A stretch of DNA of 64,000 bases from Chinchilla lanigera (GCF_000276665.1 NW_004955465.1:4673911-4737910), one strand, 5' to 3'. Shown: positions 1 through 11,271, counted from the stretch's first letter. Numbers and translations: made by a program. Notes: generated from the letters alone by a model not told the origin.

Positions 1-264
1 CTTGATACTCCAGATTTTCTTAGGTCTTACAAAAACTTTAAGTAATAAACAGACATACCTTAAGGTGAATATAAAAATAGTAATAATAAGAGTTTGTCAT
101 ACTCTATGATGTCGGTACTTAATTCTGAAGGTTCCCAGCGTTGTAAAGTTAATTAGTCAAGTTAAAAATAACACATTTTAAATTAGACAGATTAAAAGCA
201 GGATTCTAAGTAGTTATTAACACTCCATGATCAGTGAAGCCCTACACAGAATAGACAAAATATG

Positions 265-578
265 GAAACATCCTAAAAGTCCATTGACAGACGAATAGGT
301 AAACTGTAGGCCAGTTACAGGAAGGCATATACGGCGTGATTCAACCTACAAGAGGTATTTAAGACAGTCAGATTTATAAATTCAAAGAGTGGAGTGATGA
401 CTGTTAGGGTCTGGGATGCATGTGGAGTTAGTAATCAGTGGAAATACTGTCAGTCAAGCCAGATGAGTAAACCTGAGAAATCTGCTGTACAACAATTTAC
501 CTAGAATCAACAATATTCTGCACTTCAAGTTTTGTTATTAGGGTAGATCTCATGCTGTGCTCTTACCACAAAAAAGTT
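265..578 (+). mobile_element. L1M LINE 3'-end fragment
   Basis: The wording 'aaaagtccattgacagacgaataggtaaac' with the later 'gattcaacctacaagaggtatttaa' follows the end of L1 ORF2 and its 3' UTR ('compare with a sample cell' style of old L1M elements), ending in a degenerate 'ttaccacaaaaaag'. It is heavily diverged and 5'-truncated, so it is an ancient inert copy. Bases 1-264 and 579-640 are AT-rich with nothing recognised. Confidence 0.6.
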
Positions 579-639
579 TTAAAAATTTAGTCTCTAAAAT
601 TAAGTCACATTTCTCTATCATATAATGGTGTAAAAATAT

Positions 640-1140
640 TGTGAAAGAGAACTGGCAACCATACAGAAAAAAAAATTCTTAGTGTAATCCAAATGCAACC
701 AACATTTATTAAAGAATCCAACATTTAAAACATGCTTTAAAACACAGAAAAAAATGCAGAACAAAAAGAAAATTAGTACAAACTGTAATCAAGGTATAAA
801 CGTACACTGAACGGAAGTGACAACTACCTGTCACCTACATGAGGTTAGATTTCCACTTCCCAAACAAGAATACAAAGGAGGAAGAAGGCGACTGAAGAAC
901 CGAAGAAGGGGCTGCAGACAAACCCCCTGCAGAGTAGGGACCTCTGGTGCGGGGGGCTGTGACTGGACGATCCCCGCTGTCCATCCACTTATGGTTTGGG
1001 TTAGAATGGTAAGGAAAGTTCACGGTGTTAGGGCCTGGAGCCCCCCCTGGAGGTCTGAACATTAAGCAAGCATGAGATATCAAGGTCTTCAATCTAACAA
1101 TTTCTATCTGTTTGATTTTAACGTAACTAAGTTGCATTTG
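640..1140 (-). other. GC-rich island in AT-rich DNA, possible retrocopy fragment (unidentified)
   Basis: Bases about 890-1070 are clearly richer in G+C and CpG than the flanks. On the minus strand a 100-codon open frame (1137-835) is rich in Pro, Gly, Ser and Asn, followed by AT-rich sequence with an AATAAA-like signal near 700, which is the layout of the 3' end of an mRNA. No parent gene was recognised, no poly-A tail follows the signal, and no target-site duplication was seen. It could equally be a conserved regulatory element. Treat as unresolved. Confidence 0.3.
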
Positions 1141-1855
1141 TTTGTTTGTTTTAAAGATTTAATGGTATTATTTAATGCATAGCTTCCCTATAGTTGCTGA
1201 TAAGAAGATTGGTGCCTATTCTAACTGCCTCCCACAGTAGGATTCCTTGGTTGCTTTGGAAGATTAATATGCTTTCCCCTCCCTTATGCTCCATTATTTT
1301 GTTACACTATCTCTAGATGGGGACTCACTTGTTTATTTTTCACTGAGTGCTTAAAATTAACTTCTACTTCAAAGATCTCATGTATTTCTTAAACACTGGA
1401 AAAACTCAATAGGTACTTTTTAAAATACTGAATCTAGCAGCAGGGAGGAAGGAATATGGGAAGTGGTAGTAAAGAGAATGAAGATGTATTATGTACACGG
1501 ACCAGCTCCCCATGGTGAAGGTAATCATTACATATTTCAGACACACACTAATACAATTTGTTTAAAAATATGGCATCTATACCCTTCTGTACAGTTTTCT
1601 TTCATGACAGTTGTTGGAAACTCTCACCTGATCTTCTGTTTCTTCTTCACTTACTTTTTCTCAGTTTTGTCCTTTGAGCTCTGTTTTGTGTTCTTGTTAG
1701 AGTCCTTAGCATTATTTTACAATTCAGTAAGTGTCACTTCTCTTGGGTATAGGCTAGAATCTATCCCATCTATTTTATTGAAAGCTTTTTTTCAAAAAAA
1801 AAATTCAATATTCTATGAATTTTAGAGCCAGACCATTCTTCCACATCTTGGTAAT
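1141..1855. other. Unannotated AT-rich unique sequence
   Basis: No repeat, RNA gene or credible coding region was recognised. The open frame at 1463-1825 has no domain, low complexity and no homology that I recognise. Confidence 0.5.
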
Positions 1856-1970
1856 GTGAACTTGAGTAATGTACTTCATCATTGTAATTCAGTTTTGTCA
1901 CTTTTAATTTAAGATAATAGTAGTACATATCTCATTGGGTAGGAGTAATAAACTAACACACACCAAGATT
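1856..1970 (+). mobile_element. MIR SINE fragment
   Basis: Sequence such as 'gtgaacttgagtaatgtacttcatca' and 'aagataatagtagtacatatctca' matches the MIR core ('...cttgggcaagtcacttaac...ataatagtacctacctca') with many substitutions. Confidence 0.55.
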
Positions 1971-2887
1971 TTAGGACAACCTCCAGTGTAAAGTATGCTG
2001 TTATTGTTAGCTCTTATTATCTTTTTATGAAAAATTTACTTTTCTATAACTATACCACTATTGTATTTTCCTGTTATTGATTTATTTTTGGCCTTTTGTT
2101 TCATAAATTGTAAGTAAATAAAATTCATGTTTTCTTTTGGAACATCTAATATATGTATCAAAAGCCTTTATAGATTCATCAATACAATTAATTTGTTGTT
2201 AATTTTCATTCCAGTGAATTTTTATTGTAATGATCTTATCTTCCTTTCATCACTTTCTTAGGTGAGTCACATGCTTTAGAATTTTGCTGTATGTACCTGT
2301 GTTGCGTGGAAGCATCCCAGATCCTTTGTTAGACCCCTTTGTACTAACTCTTCCTGTCCAACAATTTTCTATTTATATCTGTGGTTTTAATCAGGAACCA
2401 GGTCAAGTCATAGAACCAGATTTCCTGACTCAAAGTAGCTCAGAAAATATCACGCATTCAATTACTGAGCCAAGAGGCCAGCTTGACTGAGATCCTGGTA
2501 GAAAAACTGCACTTGGTCCTTTGACCTATGATTTTCTAAAATTCGTAACTGCAGACAGAGGGTAGTGATGACTTTTTCCCTAGTTTCCAGATTTCAGGTC
2601 ATGCTAAGCGGCTATTTTATACAGCTGTACTTGGGGCACATTTCCTCTCCATTCTCCTTCAGGGATAAACCCTTAGGGGCCCCTGGCGGCATTAATTTTC
2701 AGGTCCCTCTACCATTTCATTTTGTACTCTCTTACACAAAGATGTTTGCTTTTGATCCTGGCCTTGTCCTTTTACTTTTTCTCATTTTATATTTTTTATG
2801 TGCTATTTCCCAAGCTCTCAGGTCAGGAAGGCATTTGAAGCTTCAGCTGACCACTTCATTTTGTTACATTTCTGTTGTCTGTGTACT
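1971..2887. other. Unannotated sequence
   Basis: AT-rich unique DNA. Two short open frames (2284-2490 and 2565-2927) were inspected; neither has a recognisable domain or codon pattern, and the second runs into the MER2 element downstream. Confidence 0.5.
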
Positions 2888-3238
2888 CAGCCCTTCGAAT
2901 CTGTGGTTTATACATCTGTGGATTTAACCAACCGTGGATTGAAACTTCTCAAAAAACAGAAATTGAGTCCGCGTTGAACAGGTACAGACATTTTCCTTGC
3001 TATTATTCTTTAAACAACTATATTGATAGACTGTAGAATACTGTTTAGCAACTATTTACATAGCATTTACATAGGGTAAAGTATTGTAACTTGGAGATGA
3101 TTTAAAAATATATAGAAGGATGTGCATAGGTTACACAGAAACACCTACCATTCATTGTATATGAGACTTGAGCCCCATGGATTTTGATGCTGAGGCACCC
3201 TGGAAATATTCCCTAAGGGGTAGGAAAGGGCAAATGTA
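2886..3238 (+). mobile_element. MER2-type nonautonomous Tigger DNA transposon
   Basis: The left end 'cagcccttcgaatctgtgg...ggatttaaccaaccgtgga' , the middle 'caactatttacatagcatttacat' and 'gagatgatttaaa', and the right end 'gagccccatggattttgatgc' follow the MER2 (TcMar-Tigger) consensus in order over about 350 bp. TA dinucleotides flank the ends, as expected for this superfamily. It has no coding capacity. A second copy lies at 54849-55176. Confidence 0.75.
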
Positions 3239-3304
3239 ATTTGATTATGCTCTCCCTTTCAAAATGAGCACAAATTTCCAATATATATTTTGATATAGCA
3301 AACA

Positions 3305-3365
3305 GACACGCATGCCCAGTGCTGGTGAGCACACGCGTGTATACACACACACACACACACAGACA
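3305..3365. repeat. (CA)n microsatellite with degenerate edge
   Basis: Alternating purine-pyrimidine run 'acacgcgtgtatacacacacac' leading to a pure (AC)n of about 11 units at 3341-3362. Confidence 0.9.
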
Positions 3366-3369
3366 CATC

Positions 3370-4730
3370 CTAAACAGAGATCACTCAGATAGAGTTAGAA
3401 AGAGTGAACATTTCATGCAATATAAATCATTAACACAACAACGCCCATATTTTCCCAAGTTTTGAGAAACCAGTTAGAATGTTGTCTTCTGATTCAGTTA
3501 AGTTTTTGGAAATGTGCTGAGAGATTTTTTGTTAAAAATTATTTTCAAGGGAAAAATCCCTTTTTTCATTATAGGAGACTGATGGAACCTTATCCTGAAG
3601 AAATGAAAAAAATTTTTAGCCTAGCTTAGCCTCCGAAAGTCAGTGTCTTCACTTTACCAATGCTAGTTCTTACCATTGTTTAGATTTTTGGCGTGAAATA
3701 TTATGTTTCTAATGGTTTAAACCCACAATGTATTGTGATTTTTTAAACAGAAAAAACATAATGGTGCAAAATAATGATGATTTGCAAAGAATGAATCATG
3801 TATAAAATCCATAGTTGTTCTTGTCAAGCAGATGCTAAAAAAGTGTTATCACTTCTAAAACCCCTGAATTTTTATCTTTTTTCCTGAGTATTAAGCAATA
3901 ATAACATGCTAAAAGGGAATAATTTTAGCAGTAATTCCAGTCAATAAGCTGTCAATAGCAAAGTAGAAATTATGGGAAAACTGGTTTTGCTCATTTTTCT
4001 GATCATCTCGCCCTGTTATAAAGAAGAAATTTAAAATAATGTTTGGATCGGATTCTGGGTCCTGTAACTCTTGCCCACATGCGGCTGTTTACGTGGAAAA
4101 GCTGACCTGGAATTACCTTAGGTTCTATTGGCAAGACCATCTTAATGAAGCAGAGAACAATAAACTAAAATGCCATGATGATGTCAAGCCTGAGATTCTG
4201 TGGGGTTGTATACAGAAGTAGGCTGTGATCTCGAGTTTTAGGGACACCTTGGGGTGTCCTCATTGTGTACGGTGCTTCAAGTTCAATCATGCTGGTGACG
4301 GGTAAGGGATAGGATCCTAGATGTGAGAACAGATCTTCATCTGTCCAGTGTGTTCCACAGGCTGGGGAAGATACCACATGGCCTGCACATAACTAAGGCA
4401 GTTGCCTAAGAGAAATCCAGCACAGTACTGTAGGAAAAGAAACTCAAAGTGGCCCATAAATTGCAAAATATCTGTCAAGTTCAATGAGAATCAGCACCAT
4501 CTACCCACAGTACTCACCTCTTGAGAACTTTCTCCATGGGTCCCATCTCCCCTTCCTTTTCCCTCTCTTCTTGGTGGATCCGCACTGGAGGGTCAGACAC
4601 CAAGCTTAGCAGGAAGGGGAGAATTAAGAGTGTAAGGCTGGGGATGGAAAGTGTGCATAGCTCTCCTTACAAAGGCCCGGGCTGGGAAAGGACAGGAAAG
4701 CATTTCTTATTATTATTTTTGAAAGAGAAA
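3370..4730. other. Unannotated sequence
   Basis: No repeat or gene recognised. Open frames at 4039-4221 (plus) and 4165-4377 (minus) are short and show no known domain. Confidence 0.45.
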
Positions 4731-4744
4731 CTGATTGATTACTT

Positions 4745-4808
4745 GCCAGTAACCAACTCAAACCAAACCAAACAACAATGATAACAATAACAACAACAAA
4801 AAACCCCA
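4745..4808. repeat. A/C-rich low-complexity tract
   Basis: Interrupted 'accaaaccaaacaacaatgataacaataac' run ending in 'caaaaaacccc', a degenerate (CAA)n/(CCAAA)n tract. Confidence 0.75.
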
Positions 4809-4809
4809 A

Positions 4810-6570
4810 AGCTTGTCAAAAATTTCATCCAAAGAGATGGGGAGAACAAAATAATCCCATTGGATACTTGTGAAAGAATGTAGAAGATCAAAATAAAATT
4901 CCTTTTTGATTATACCTTGCAACTTATTTTTCTTTGATGTAAAGTTTATACATGTGAAAATGAGATTAATAAAAATACCTCATTCGGTTGATTATAAGAA
5001 TCCTGAGGGGCAGTATGTGTTGAAAACATGACATACATATGCCTGCAGGGAACACTTGCTGATCAATTATTTTCAAGTTCTCTTTGCCTTACCTGTACCA
5101 TATAAAAAGGTTGGAGAACCTCATAAAATTTTATGCTTGATACCAACATGGTGTTTTATTCAGGATTGGAAAACTGACTAGATTAGAAAAGAGGAGAAAG
5201 AAATTAAGAAAAATACACCGAGAAGGGAACTCTCACAGCCCTGCTAACTATGTTCAGTATACAGGGAAGACCCACAAGAGACACATGAGCTAAGTGACTA
5301 TAGGGGACTGGGGAATGAAGTCACCATTCCGGAGGCAGGAAGGGGACTTCCTGTCAGGTCTCTATGACTAAAATATCAAGAAACCACCATCTTGAATCTG
5401 GAAAGTAAGTTTATCTACCGTATGTTTTGTTCATTTGTTGAGCTAAAAATATTTGATATTTTCTACGTACACTGTTGAGAAAGAATCACAGAAGTCAGAC
5501 AAGTACTTCAGTTGGAAAAAATTGCTCAGCATCAAGTTTAAAAAATTCCCCCAACTACCTATTAAGTGACTCACTTTCTGAAAATTGTTTCATAACTGTG
5601 CTGTATGTAAAGATACGATTCATTTTCTTAGCAATATTGTGAATTTGCTACAGAAAGATAAAAGGGATGATACATTGGCAGAACAGTAATGGGATTCCTG
5701 TGTAAAAAGTTCTTGAAATCATTACAGGTCTTCTGTTTATATGGCCACATACCCATGTATTTGAGGCAGCCCAGCCTATATATTAACTCAAGCATAACAA
5801 TGTTCTGATCCATATTTTTCCAGAACATTCCATCCCTTCACTACACATTTAGACTTTTTTCTCTTACATTCATTTGATACCTAGTTAACTAAATTTTGTG
5901 TTTAATTGATAAGGTGCTTTGATTCCACTTGGATGTAAACAAGCATCTATCATGATCATTCAATTTTTAGTCAATTATCGAAAAGGATGTTTGTCTCTTC
6001 AGCATAAACTTGGATGCATGAAACCCTTTGAAAGTAGCTTCATTGTGTGGGTTTTGGTGAAATAATGTATTTACAGGGCTTTGTTTACTTTTCTCCCAGG
6101 AAGCAGTGTACTTACAAAAGAAAGTTATCTGCAATATTCCTCTCTCTTTATGGTAGGTGTTACACTTACAGCGAACAGCTACAAATAAAGTTTTAGTATT
6201 TATGTTTGCTATTCTGCCATATTGATTTCCACTGATCTGTTTTTATTGAGACTGATGGTAAGGGCTATGGGATATTGCAATTATTTTGAACTTCTATTTA
6301 GATAAAATATATCACTACATTTAGTCATGGCTTGAAATATATGTCCGTGTGAGTTCAGTCAATGTTTAAAGGTGCAAATATTCATGCAGAAGAAACCAAT
6401 GTCTGTAAGGATTTAGATTGAGTAAGATCAGCTCAATCTGAATATGTTATATATGCTTGATGATTTCTAAAAGGGAGTAGATGGGGAATAGGTTTGATAT
6501 ATAGTGATCAAATAATATCAACAGGAAGATAGATGATTGACAAAATGTCTTATTCCTGTGATTGTGCATA
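4810..6570. other. Unannotated AT-rich sequence
   Basis: Unique AT-rich DNA. No interspersed repeat, RNA gene or coding region could be supported. Confidence 0.45.
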
Positions 6571-6573
6571 TAA

Positions 6574-6607
<34 letters not shown>
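6574..6607. repeat. (TA)n microsatellite
   Basis: Uninterrupted TA dinucleotide run of about 16 units. Confidence 0.95.
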
Positions 6608-6610
<3 letters not shown>

Positions 6611-7235
6611 CACCAGCTCGCCAAAGAAATTGCAGTTCAGCATTTCTATTAGCAACACTTAATGACTGCCAATTTTATTTATGCCCTATGTACAAACTAA
6701 CTTCACAAAGAAAATAAATAGCAGTCTAGGTTCTGTTCAAATAAAAGCTATTACTTGTAAATTAATGGAAGCAATACTTAGAATATAACTATTTTACTTA
6801 CACACTTGTTAAACATTGCTACAACCAGGGACTATCAAAATAGATCTCATCCCTGTGATACACACATTCTGCTTTGTTTTGGATTTCTTATGTCTATGGA
6901 CCAAAAAAGGGTTTGCTTTGAAAAACAAACTATTCATTTAGTCACTGGGCTAAATCATTCATATAACAGTAGTTTGTCTAATGCCAAAATAGTAGAAGCT
7001 ATGTGCTTATCTTTAATGTATTTGCACTTTGTTTTACCCTGCTTTGTGTGTATGTTTTTAATACTATTGCATGACATATAACACTTACATGTCCTGAGAA
7101 ACTGAGGAAAATGACTTAACTCCATGAAGAGAGTATGTAGAGAAGATTCCAGTAGGAAATGAATCACTCAGTGCTTCTCTTTAGGTGTTTGAGTTCTTAT
7201 TCATCAGCTGTTTTCATTTGAATTTATACTTTCTA
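6608..7235. other. Unannotated sequence
   Basis: AT-rich unique DNA with no supported feature. Confidence 0.4.
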
Positions 7236-7600
7236 ACTGAGAAATGAAATTATTCATACACATATATGGGGCATAACATTATGTTGTGATACAACTATAT
7301 ATTGAGGACTGACTAAGTTAAGCTAATTGACTTACCCATGACCTCATACCCTGGACACTTTCTGAGGCAAATGTGTTTAATATCAACTTTCTTAGCATTT
7401 TTTTAATATACAAGATTTTATTATTAACTGTAACAGCCACATTTTTGTACAATAGATCTCCTGACTTTATTTCTAGCTCAAGTGTAGTGGGCTTTGACCA
7501 ACATCTCCCTAATTTCTCCCTCCCATACTCCTTGGCAACCACTGATCTACTCTCTGATGCTGAAAGGTCGGTTTTTCAAGATTTGCCCAGATAGTAAGAT
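7236..7600 (-). mobile_element. L1M LINE 3' UTR, antisense
   Basis: The series 'atatggggcataacattatgttgtgatacaac', 'ttattattaactgta', 'tccctaatttctccctcccatactcc' and 'ggcaaccactgatctactctctgat' is the reverse complement of a mammalian L1M 3' UTR in the expected order. The element therefore lies on the minus strand. The same 3' UTR type occurs again at 29755-30280. Confidence 0.7.
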
Positions 7601-8377
7601 CATCTTCATCTTTTACTGATGCCATAACCCATATTTTACCCATCAACTTCACCCAGTATCAGACTAATGGAAGCCCAAGAGGAACTTCGTGATTTCTCTT
7701 TGCTGAACTGCACAAAATAGCCAGCAGTAAAAGCCTCTTATGCTAGGGGAAAACTCTCCAGTCAATGCTATTCTAGAGTTAAGCATATCTTTCAGGATGT
7801 AAATGAGCACTCTGGTGATCTGAGCTATTACAGTTCAACCACTCTGATGAAAAGGGATCATAGCAATGATCTTATAAAATGTGGCTGGAGTTTGTGCCCG
7901 TATTGCTCATCTAATTACTGTAGGGCATCTATTTGGGGAACAACTCATCCTTCCTTAGGGCAGGTTGAGGCACTGGAAATCTGTCTGAACATACAGGAGT
8001 GCAGTATATTTTCTGCTGAGTCACACTGTATAGAGCATTGTCTGTGCTACTCTATTGCACTATTCAGATTAATTAGAAACTTTAGGTAAATGTGACTTAT
8101 ACGAAAAGCAAACCCCCGAGTTTTTCCAAAATAGAATTTCTGGGTACTCAGAAATCTACAGGGATTTTTATCTTGAGCAAATATTCAGATTCCATCATTA
8201 ACATTGTCATCCTCAGAGCACAAATTTGGATTTTTTTTCTGGGATAGCAATATTTCTTTTTCTCAGTTCCATTTACTTCTTGGCTTCTGCTCTGAGAAAC
8301 CTGGATGAAGCTCAGACACTCATAACACTGGACAGCCTCACATCTATAGCCTAATAATTTCCTTATATTTTCCCATG
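7601..8377. other. Unannotated sequence
   Basis: Unique sequence. The 80-codon frame at 7847-8089 has no recognisable domain and is treated as chance. Confidence 0.4.
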
Positions 8378-8622
8378 CAGGTGGTTCCTGACTTATGATG
8401 ACTAAACTTACTATTGTTCAACTTTATGATGATGTAAGAGTGATGCGTGTATATCAGACACTGAACTTGGAATTCTGAATTTGAGTCTTGTCCTAGGGTA
8501 GTGGTATAAGGTATGATCTGCTCTCCTGATGCTGGGCAGCAGCACTAAGGCACAGCTCCTTGTCAGCTACGGGGTCATAAGGCACCCTGTGGTTAACCTA
8601 TGATATTTGCTAGGTTAGATGC

Positions 8623-9122
8623 TGTTTTGGTTTGTGTCTAGATGTCCCCCCAAAGCCTCATGCAGTCGTGGAGCAGGCTTCTAGAGTTTGTGACTGATTC
8701 ATGGTCCAATGCTGGGATTATGGGTGTGAGTGCTACACCACCCTGGGGCGGGTAGCCTGAATACAATATAAGGGAAGGAAAAGAGCCTTGCTTTCTCTCT
8801 CCTCCCTTTTCCCTCTTGTTGCTTTTTCCGTCTTCCACCGTCATGAACTGTTGCTCCTCTGGGCGATCTGGCTGCGACAGTCTGTCACCCCATTGATCGC
8901 CAGGATTGATTTGGCTGATCTGGCTGGCTAGGGGGGTGACCCTCCCTCAGTGCTCTGTGTGCGTCCCTCCCGAAGCTGCGCACTCAGTTAAAAAGCCACA
9001 CAACCGTGCCTTGGAGCCGAGTGAATATAGACTGAAACCTCCGCAAACTGTGAGCTAAGTAAACCTTTCATCCTTTAACCTTGAGTCAGGTATTTTGTCT
9101 CAGCAACCAGAAAACTAAGACA
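8623..9122 (+). mobile_element. MaLR-type solo LTR
   Basis: Begins 'tgttttggtttgtgtctagatgtc' and ends 'aaaactaagaca', the TG...CA boundaries of a MaLR (ERVL-related) LTR. Near the 3' end 'actgaaacctccgcaaactgtgagctaagtaaacc' and 'tattttgtctcagcaacc' are the usual 3' LTR words. It is the same subfamily as 21432-21792, which it matches block by block except for an extra 135 bp, identified separately as 7SK. No internal retroviral genes adjoin it, so it is a solo LTR or an internally deleted copy. Confidence 0.75.
8861..8995 (+). pseudogene. RN7SK: 7SK RNA retropseudogene, 3'-truncated
   Basis: 7SK is a Pol III small nuclear RNA that holds P-TEFb inactive with HEXIM and LARP7. The segment starts 'gggcgatctggctgcgac', continues 'gtcaccccattgatcgcc' and 'gctgatctggctggctagg', and reaches 'gcgtccctcccgaagctgcgc', which is the 5' hairpin domain of 7SK (about nucleotides 8-130 of 330). 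The remaining 200 nt are missing, and the end fades into 'ttaaaaag'. There is no upstream 7SK promoter; the flank is LTR. Comparison with the related LTR at 21432-21792 shows that this block is an insertion within LTR sequence. Several CpG sites remain, hinting at modest age. It is not a functional gene. Identification is strong. Confidence 0.88.
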
Positions 9123-9212
9123 GCTGCATGACAAGCATTTTCATCTGGTGATATTGTCAACTTACACTGGTTTCTCCAGACATAAGCCCATCATAAGTCA
9201 AATAGATTTATA

Positions 9213-9599
9213 CATATACTATTTTAAATATCAAAGTTCAAATTTACAACTCAGTAGAGATTGCCAGAAAGTCTGGCTTTGAGTTAACAATAACATGAGC
9301 ACATTTGCTCATTTGCAATCTCATTCATCCTTTTATTGATCAATAACTAGGTACTAGGCACAGTGACTGTAGCCAGACACTTACACACCCCTGATTTAGG
9401 GACAATGATGTTTGATGACATAAAGGTCATTACATAGTGACTAGATGTGGGTGCAGAGAAGGTGAAACAAATGTCACTCAGTTCGTTCTCAGGGTTTGGG
9501 GAAGACCCTTAAAGTTTATCACAGGTCTTTATTGGGAGATCTTGAAAGAAAGTGAAATGTACAAGAGATTGCCGCGCCATCTTTGGTGATTTGGAAAAC

Positions 9600-9600
<1 letters not shown>
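9213..9600. other. Unannotated sequence
   Basis: Unique sequence with no supported feature. Confidence 0.4.
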
Positions 9601-9661
<61 letters not shown>

Positions 9662-9761
9662 NNNNNNNNNNNNNNNNNNNNNNNNNNNNNNNNNNNNNNN
9701 NNNNNNNNNNNNNNNNNNNNNNNNNNNNNNNNNNNNNNNNNNNNNNNNNNNNNNNNNNNNN

Positions 9762-9812
<51 letters not shown>

Positions 9813-9840
9813 GGAGAGAGGGAGAGAGAGAGAGAGAAAG
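9601..9840. repeat. (GA)n microsatellite with a 100-N assembly gap
   Basis: (GA)n runs flank exactly 100 N (9662-9761), followed by GA units interrupted by GGGA. Open frames reading Arg-Glu repeats across the tract are artefacts of the dinucleotide. The exact 100 N suggests a placeholder of unknown size, so the true repeat length is not known. Confidence 0.95.
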
Positions 9841-9859
9841 AGTCCAAGTCCTTAAATGT

Positions 9860-10735
9860 ACACACCCAAATCCTTTGGCTCAGAAGCTGATTGCAGCAGA
9901 TTAGAGTTCCTGGGTGGAGTGGAGGGTGTGTTCCTCCTCAGGGATGGTAGGCTGTGTCCCTCAGGACTCCTGACTCACATGAGAAGGAGCACGGGAGGGT
10001 CCCATCCTTTCTGCAGCCTCAGCGGCCAGCGTGGCTGGCTTCCATGGGGCTGTGGCCTGTCATTCAGCAGGAGACTCATTTGTGGCCAAAGCCCCATCCT
10101 GACAGCAGAGACACACACCAGTCTCTCAAGTAAAACTTGTTATTTGTGCTGCTTTGGCCTCTATTTAAAGCTGATCAATCCTGGCAGTGCCCCTGTCACT
10201 ATAAACTGTACTTCCCAGAGCTCTATTTTAGAATAGCGAACTGCTTACAATAGCCATTTACAACTGTATGCTGTTTAATTAGCCAGCCTGGGCAGGGCTG
10301 CAGGCATAGATCACTTTGCTTTAAAGATTTGAGAATGTTAATAGTACACTATATCATTTTAATTATTACTTGACTAATGTTGTGTCTTGAAGAACACCTA
10401 ATGCAAATCATGAGAAATGACCCGAAGTGACCCAAGGGTTCCTCGGTATTAGAAAAGTAATAGTTCTGATGCTTAAATATGAGGTCATTTTCTTTGTTGA
10501 AATGTCAGTCAGCATTCCACAGCAGGCTTTGTGCAAGGAAAGCTTTTGTTTTGCTTGTTGGTAGCACCGTGCTGCAGTTCAGACTGCAGAAAGCCAAGTT
10601 GGGTGAGTACTGTCTGTGTGACACGGTAGCCAGAGGCCAGGCAGACATGCTAATGAGCGCTCCGCTGTGACTGCTGCACTTGAGATGTGCAGGGCGTGTG
10701 GGACACATGCAGCGTTAAAAAGATTTAGCAACATT
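9860..10735. promoter_or_regulatory. Candidate conserved non-coding element
   Basis: About 870 bp of repeat-free, moderately GC-balanced DNA. It contains homeodomain-like TAATTA sites ('tttaattagcc', 'ttttaattatta'), 'agctgatcaatcc', 'ctaatgcaaatcatgagaaatgac' (POU octamer-like ATGCAAAT) and 'catgctaatgagc'. Such texture is typical of mammalian developmental enhancers, but conservation was not tested, so this is inference. Confidence 0.35.
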
Positions 10736-11040
10736 TGGTGTAGAATATGTCAATATTTTTCTTGTCCATTAGATCGTGCAATAATGATGTTTTAGATATG
10801 TTTGGTTACGTCAAAGACACTATTAAAATTAACTTGACTGCTGTCATTTTAAAAATCTAGTGTAGCTATGAGAAAATTTCATCATTACATAGGTGGATCA
10901 AACTTGTGAGGTACATTTGATTTCTTATGAACATCGTTGGGCTAGAGGTCAGGATGAGAAGTGACAACCTCCATAACAATAAAAGTATATTAAAATTGCT
11001 GTTACTACTAGTTATATGACAAGAAACTGTTAGTCTTTTA
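10736..11040. other. Unannotated AT-rich sequence
   Basis: No repeat family or coding region recognised. Confidence 0.4.
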
Positions 11041-11271
11041 ATATGTATATATAACATACATACATATACAATATATAATATAACAAATATAATATATGAA
11101 TATCTAATATATACATATATGTATATATAACATATGTACATATATAATATGTATATATAACATACATACATATACAATATATAATATAACAAATATAATA
11201 TATGAATATCTAATATATACATATATGTATATATAACATATGTACATATATAATATGTATATATAACATAA
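11041..11271. repeat. 106-bp AT-rich tandem duplication, about 2.2 copies
   Basis: The block starting 'atgtatatataacatacata' repeats with a period of 106 bp: 'catacatacatataca' occurs at 11055 and again at 11161, and the two full copies appear identical throughout. A partial third copy ends at 'atgtatatataacata'. The unit is itself built from TATA/CATA words. Apparent identity between copies points to recent duplication. Confidence 0.9.

Larger units (their letters stand above)
8378..9212 (+). mobile_element. Tigger4/MER46-like DNA transposon, split by an LTR
   Basis: The left part (8378-8622: 'ttcctgacttatgatgactaaac', 'ttcaactttatgatgatg', 'gatgctgggcagcagcac') and the right part (9123-9212: 'gtcaacttac...cccatcataagtca') are the two ends of one TcMar-Tigger-like element of the 'cgacttacgatgg' type. 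Inverted termini are visible ('gacttatgatg' against 'catcataagtc'). The interior is interrupted by the LTR at 8623-9122, so the transposon is older than the LTR. A further copy without this insertion is at 41647-41961. Confidence 0.7.

Noticed and set aside
9509..9890. Long Arg-Glu and Ser-Leu open frames
   Set aside because: They are translations of the (GA)n microsatellite and of the N gap.
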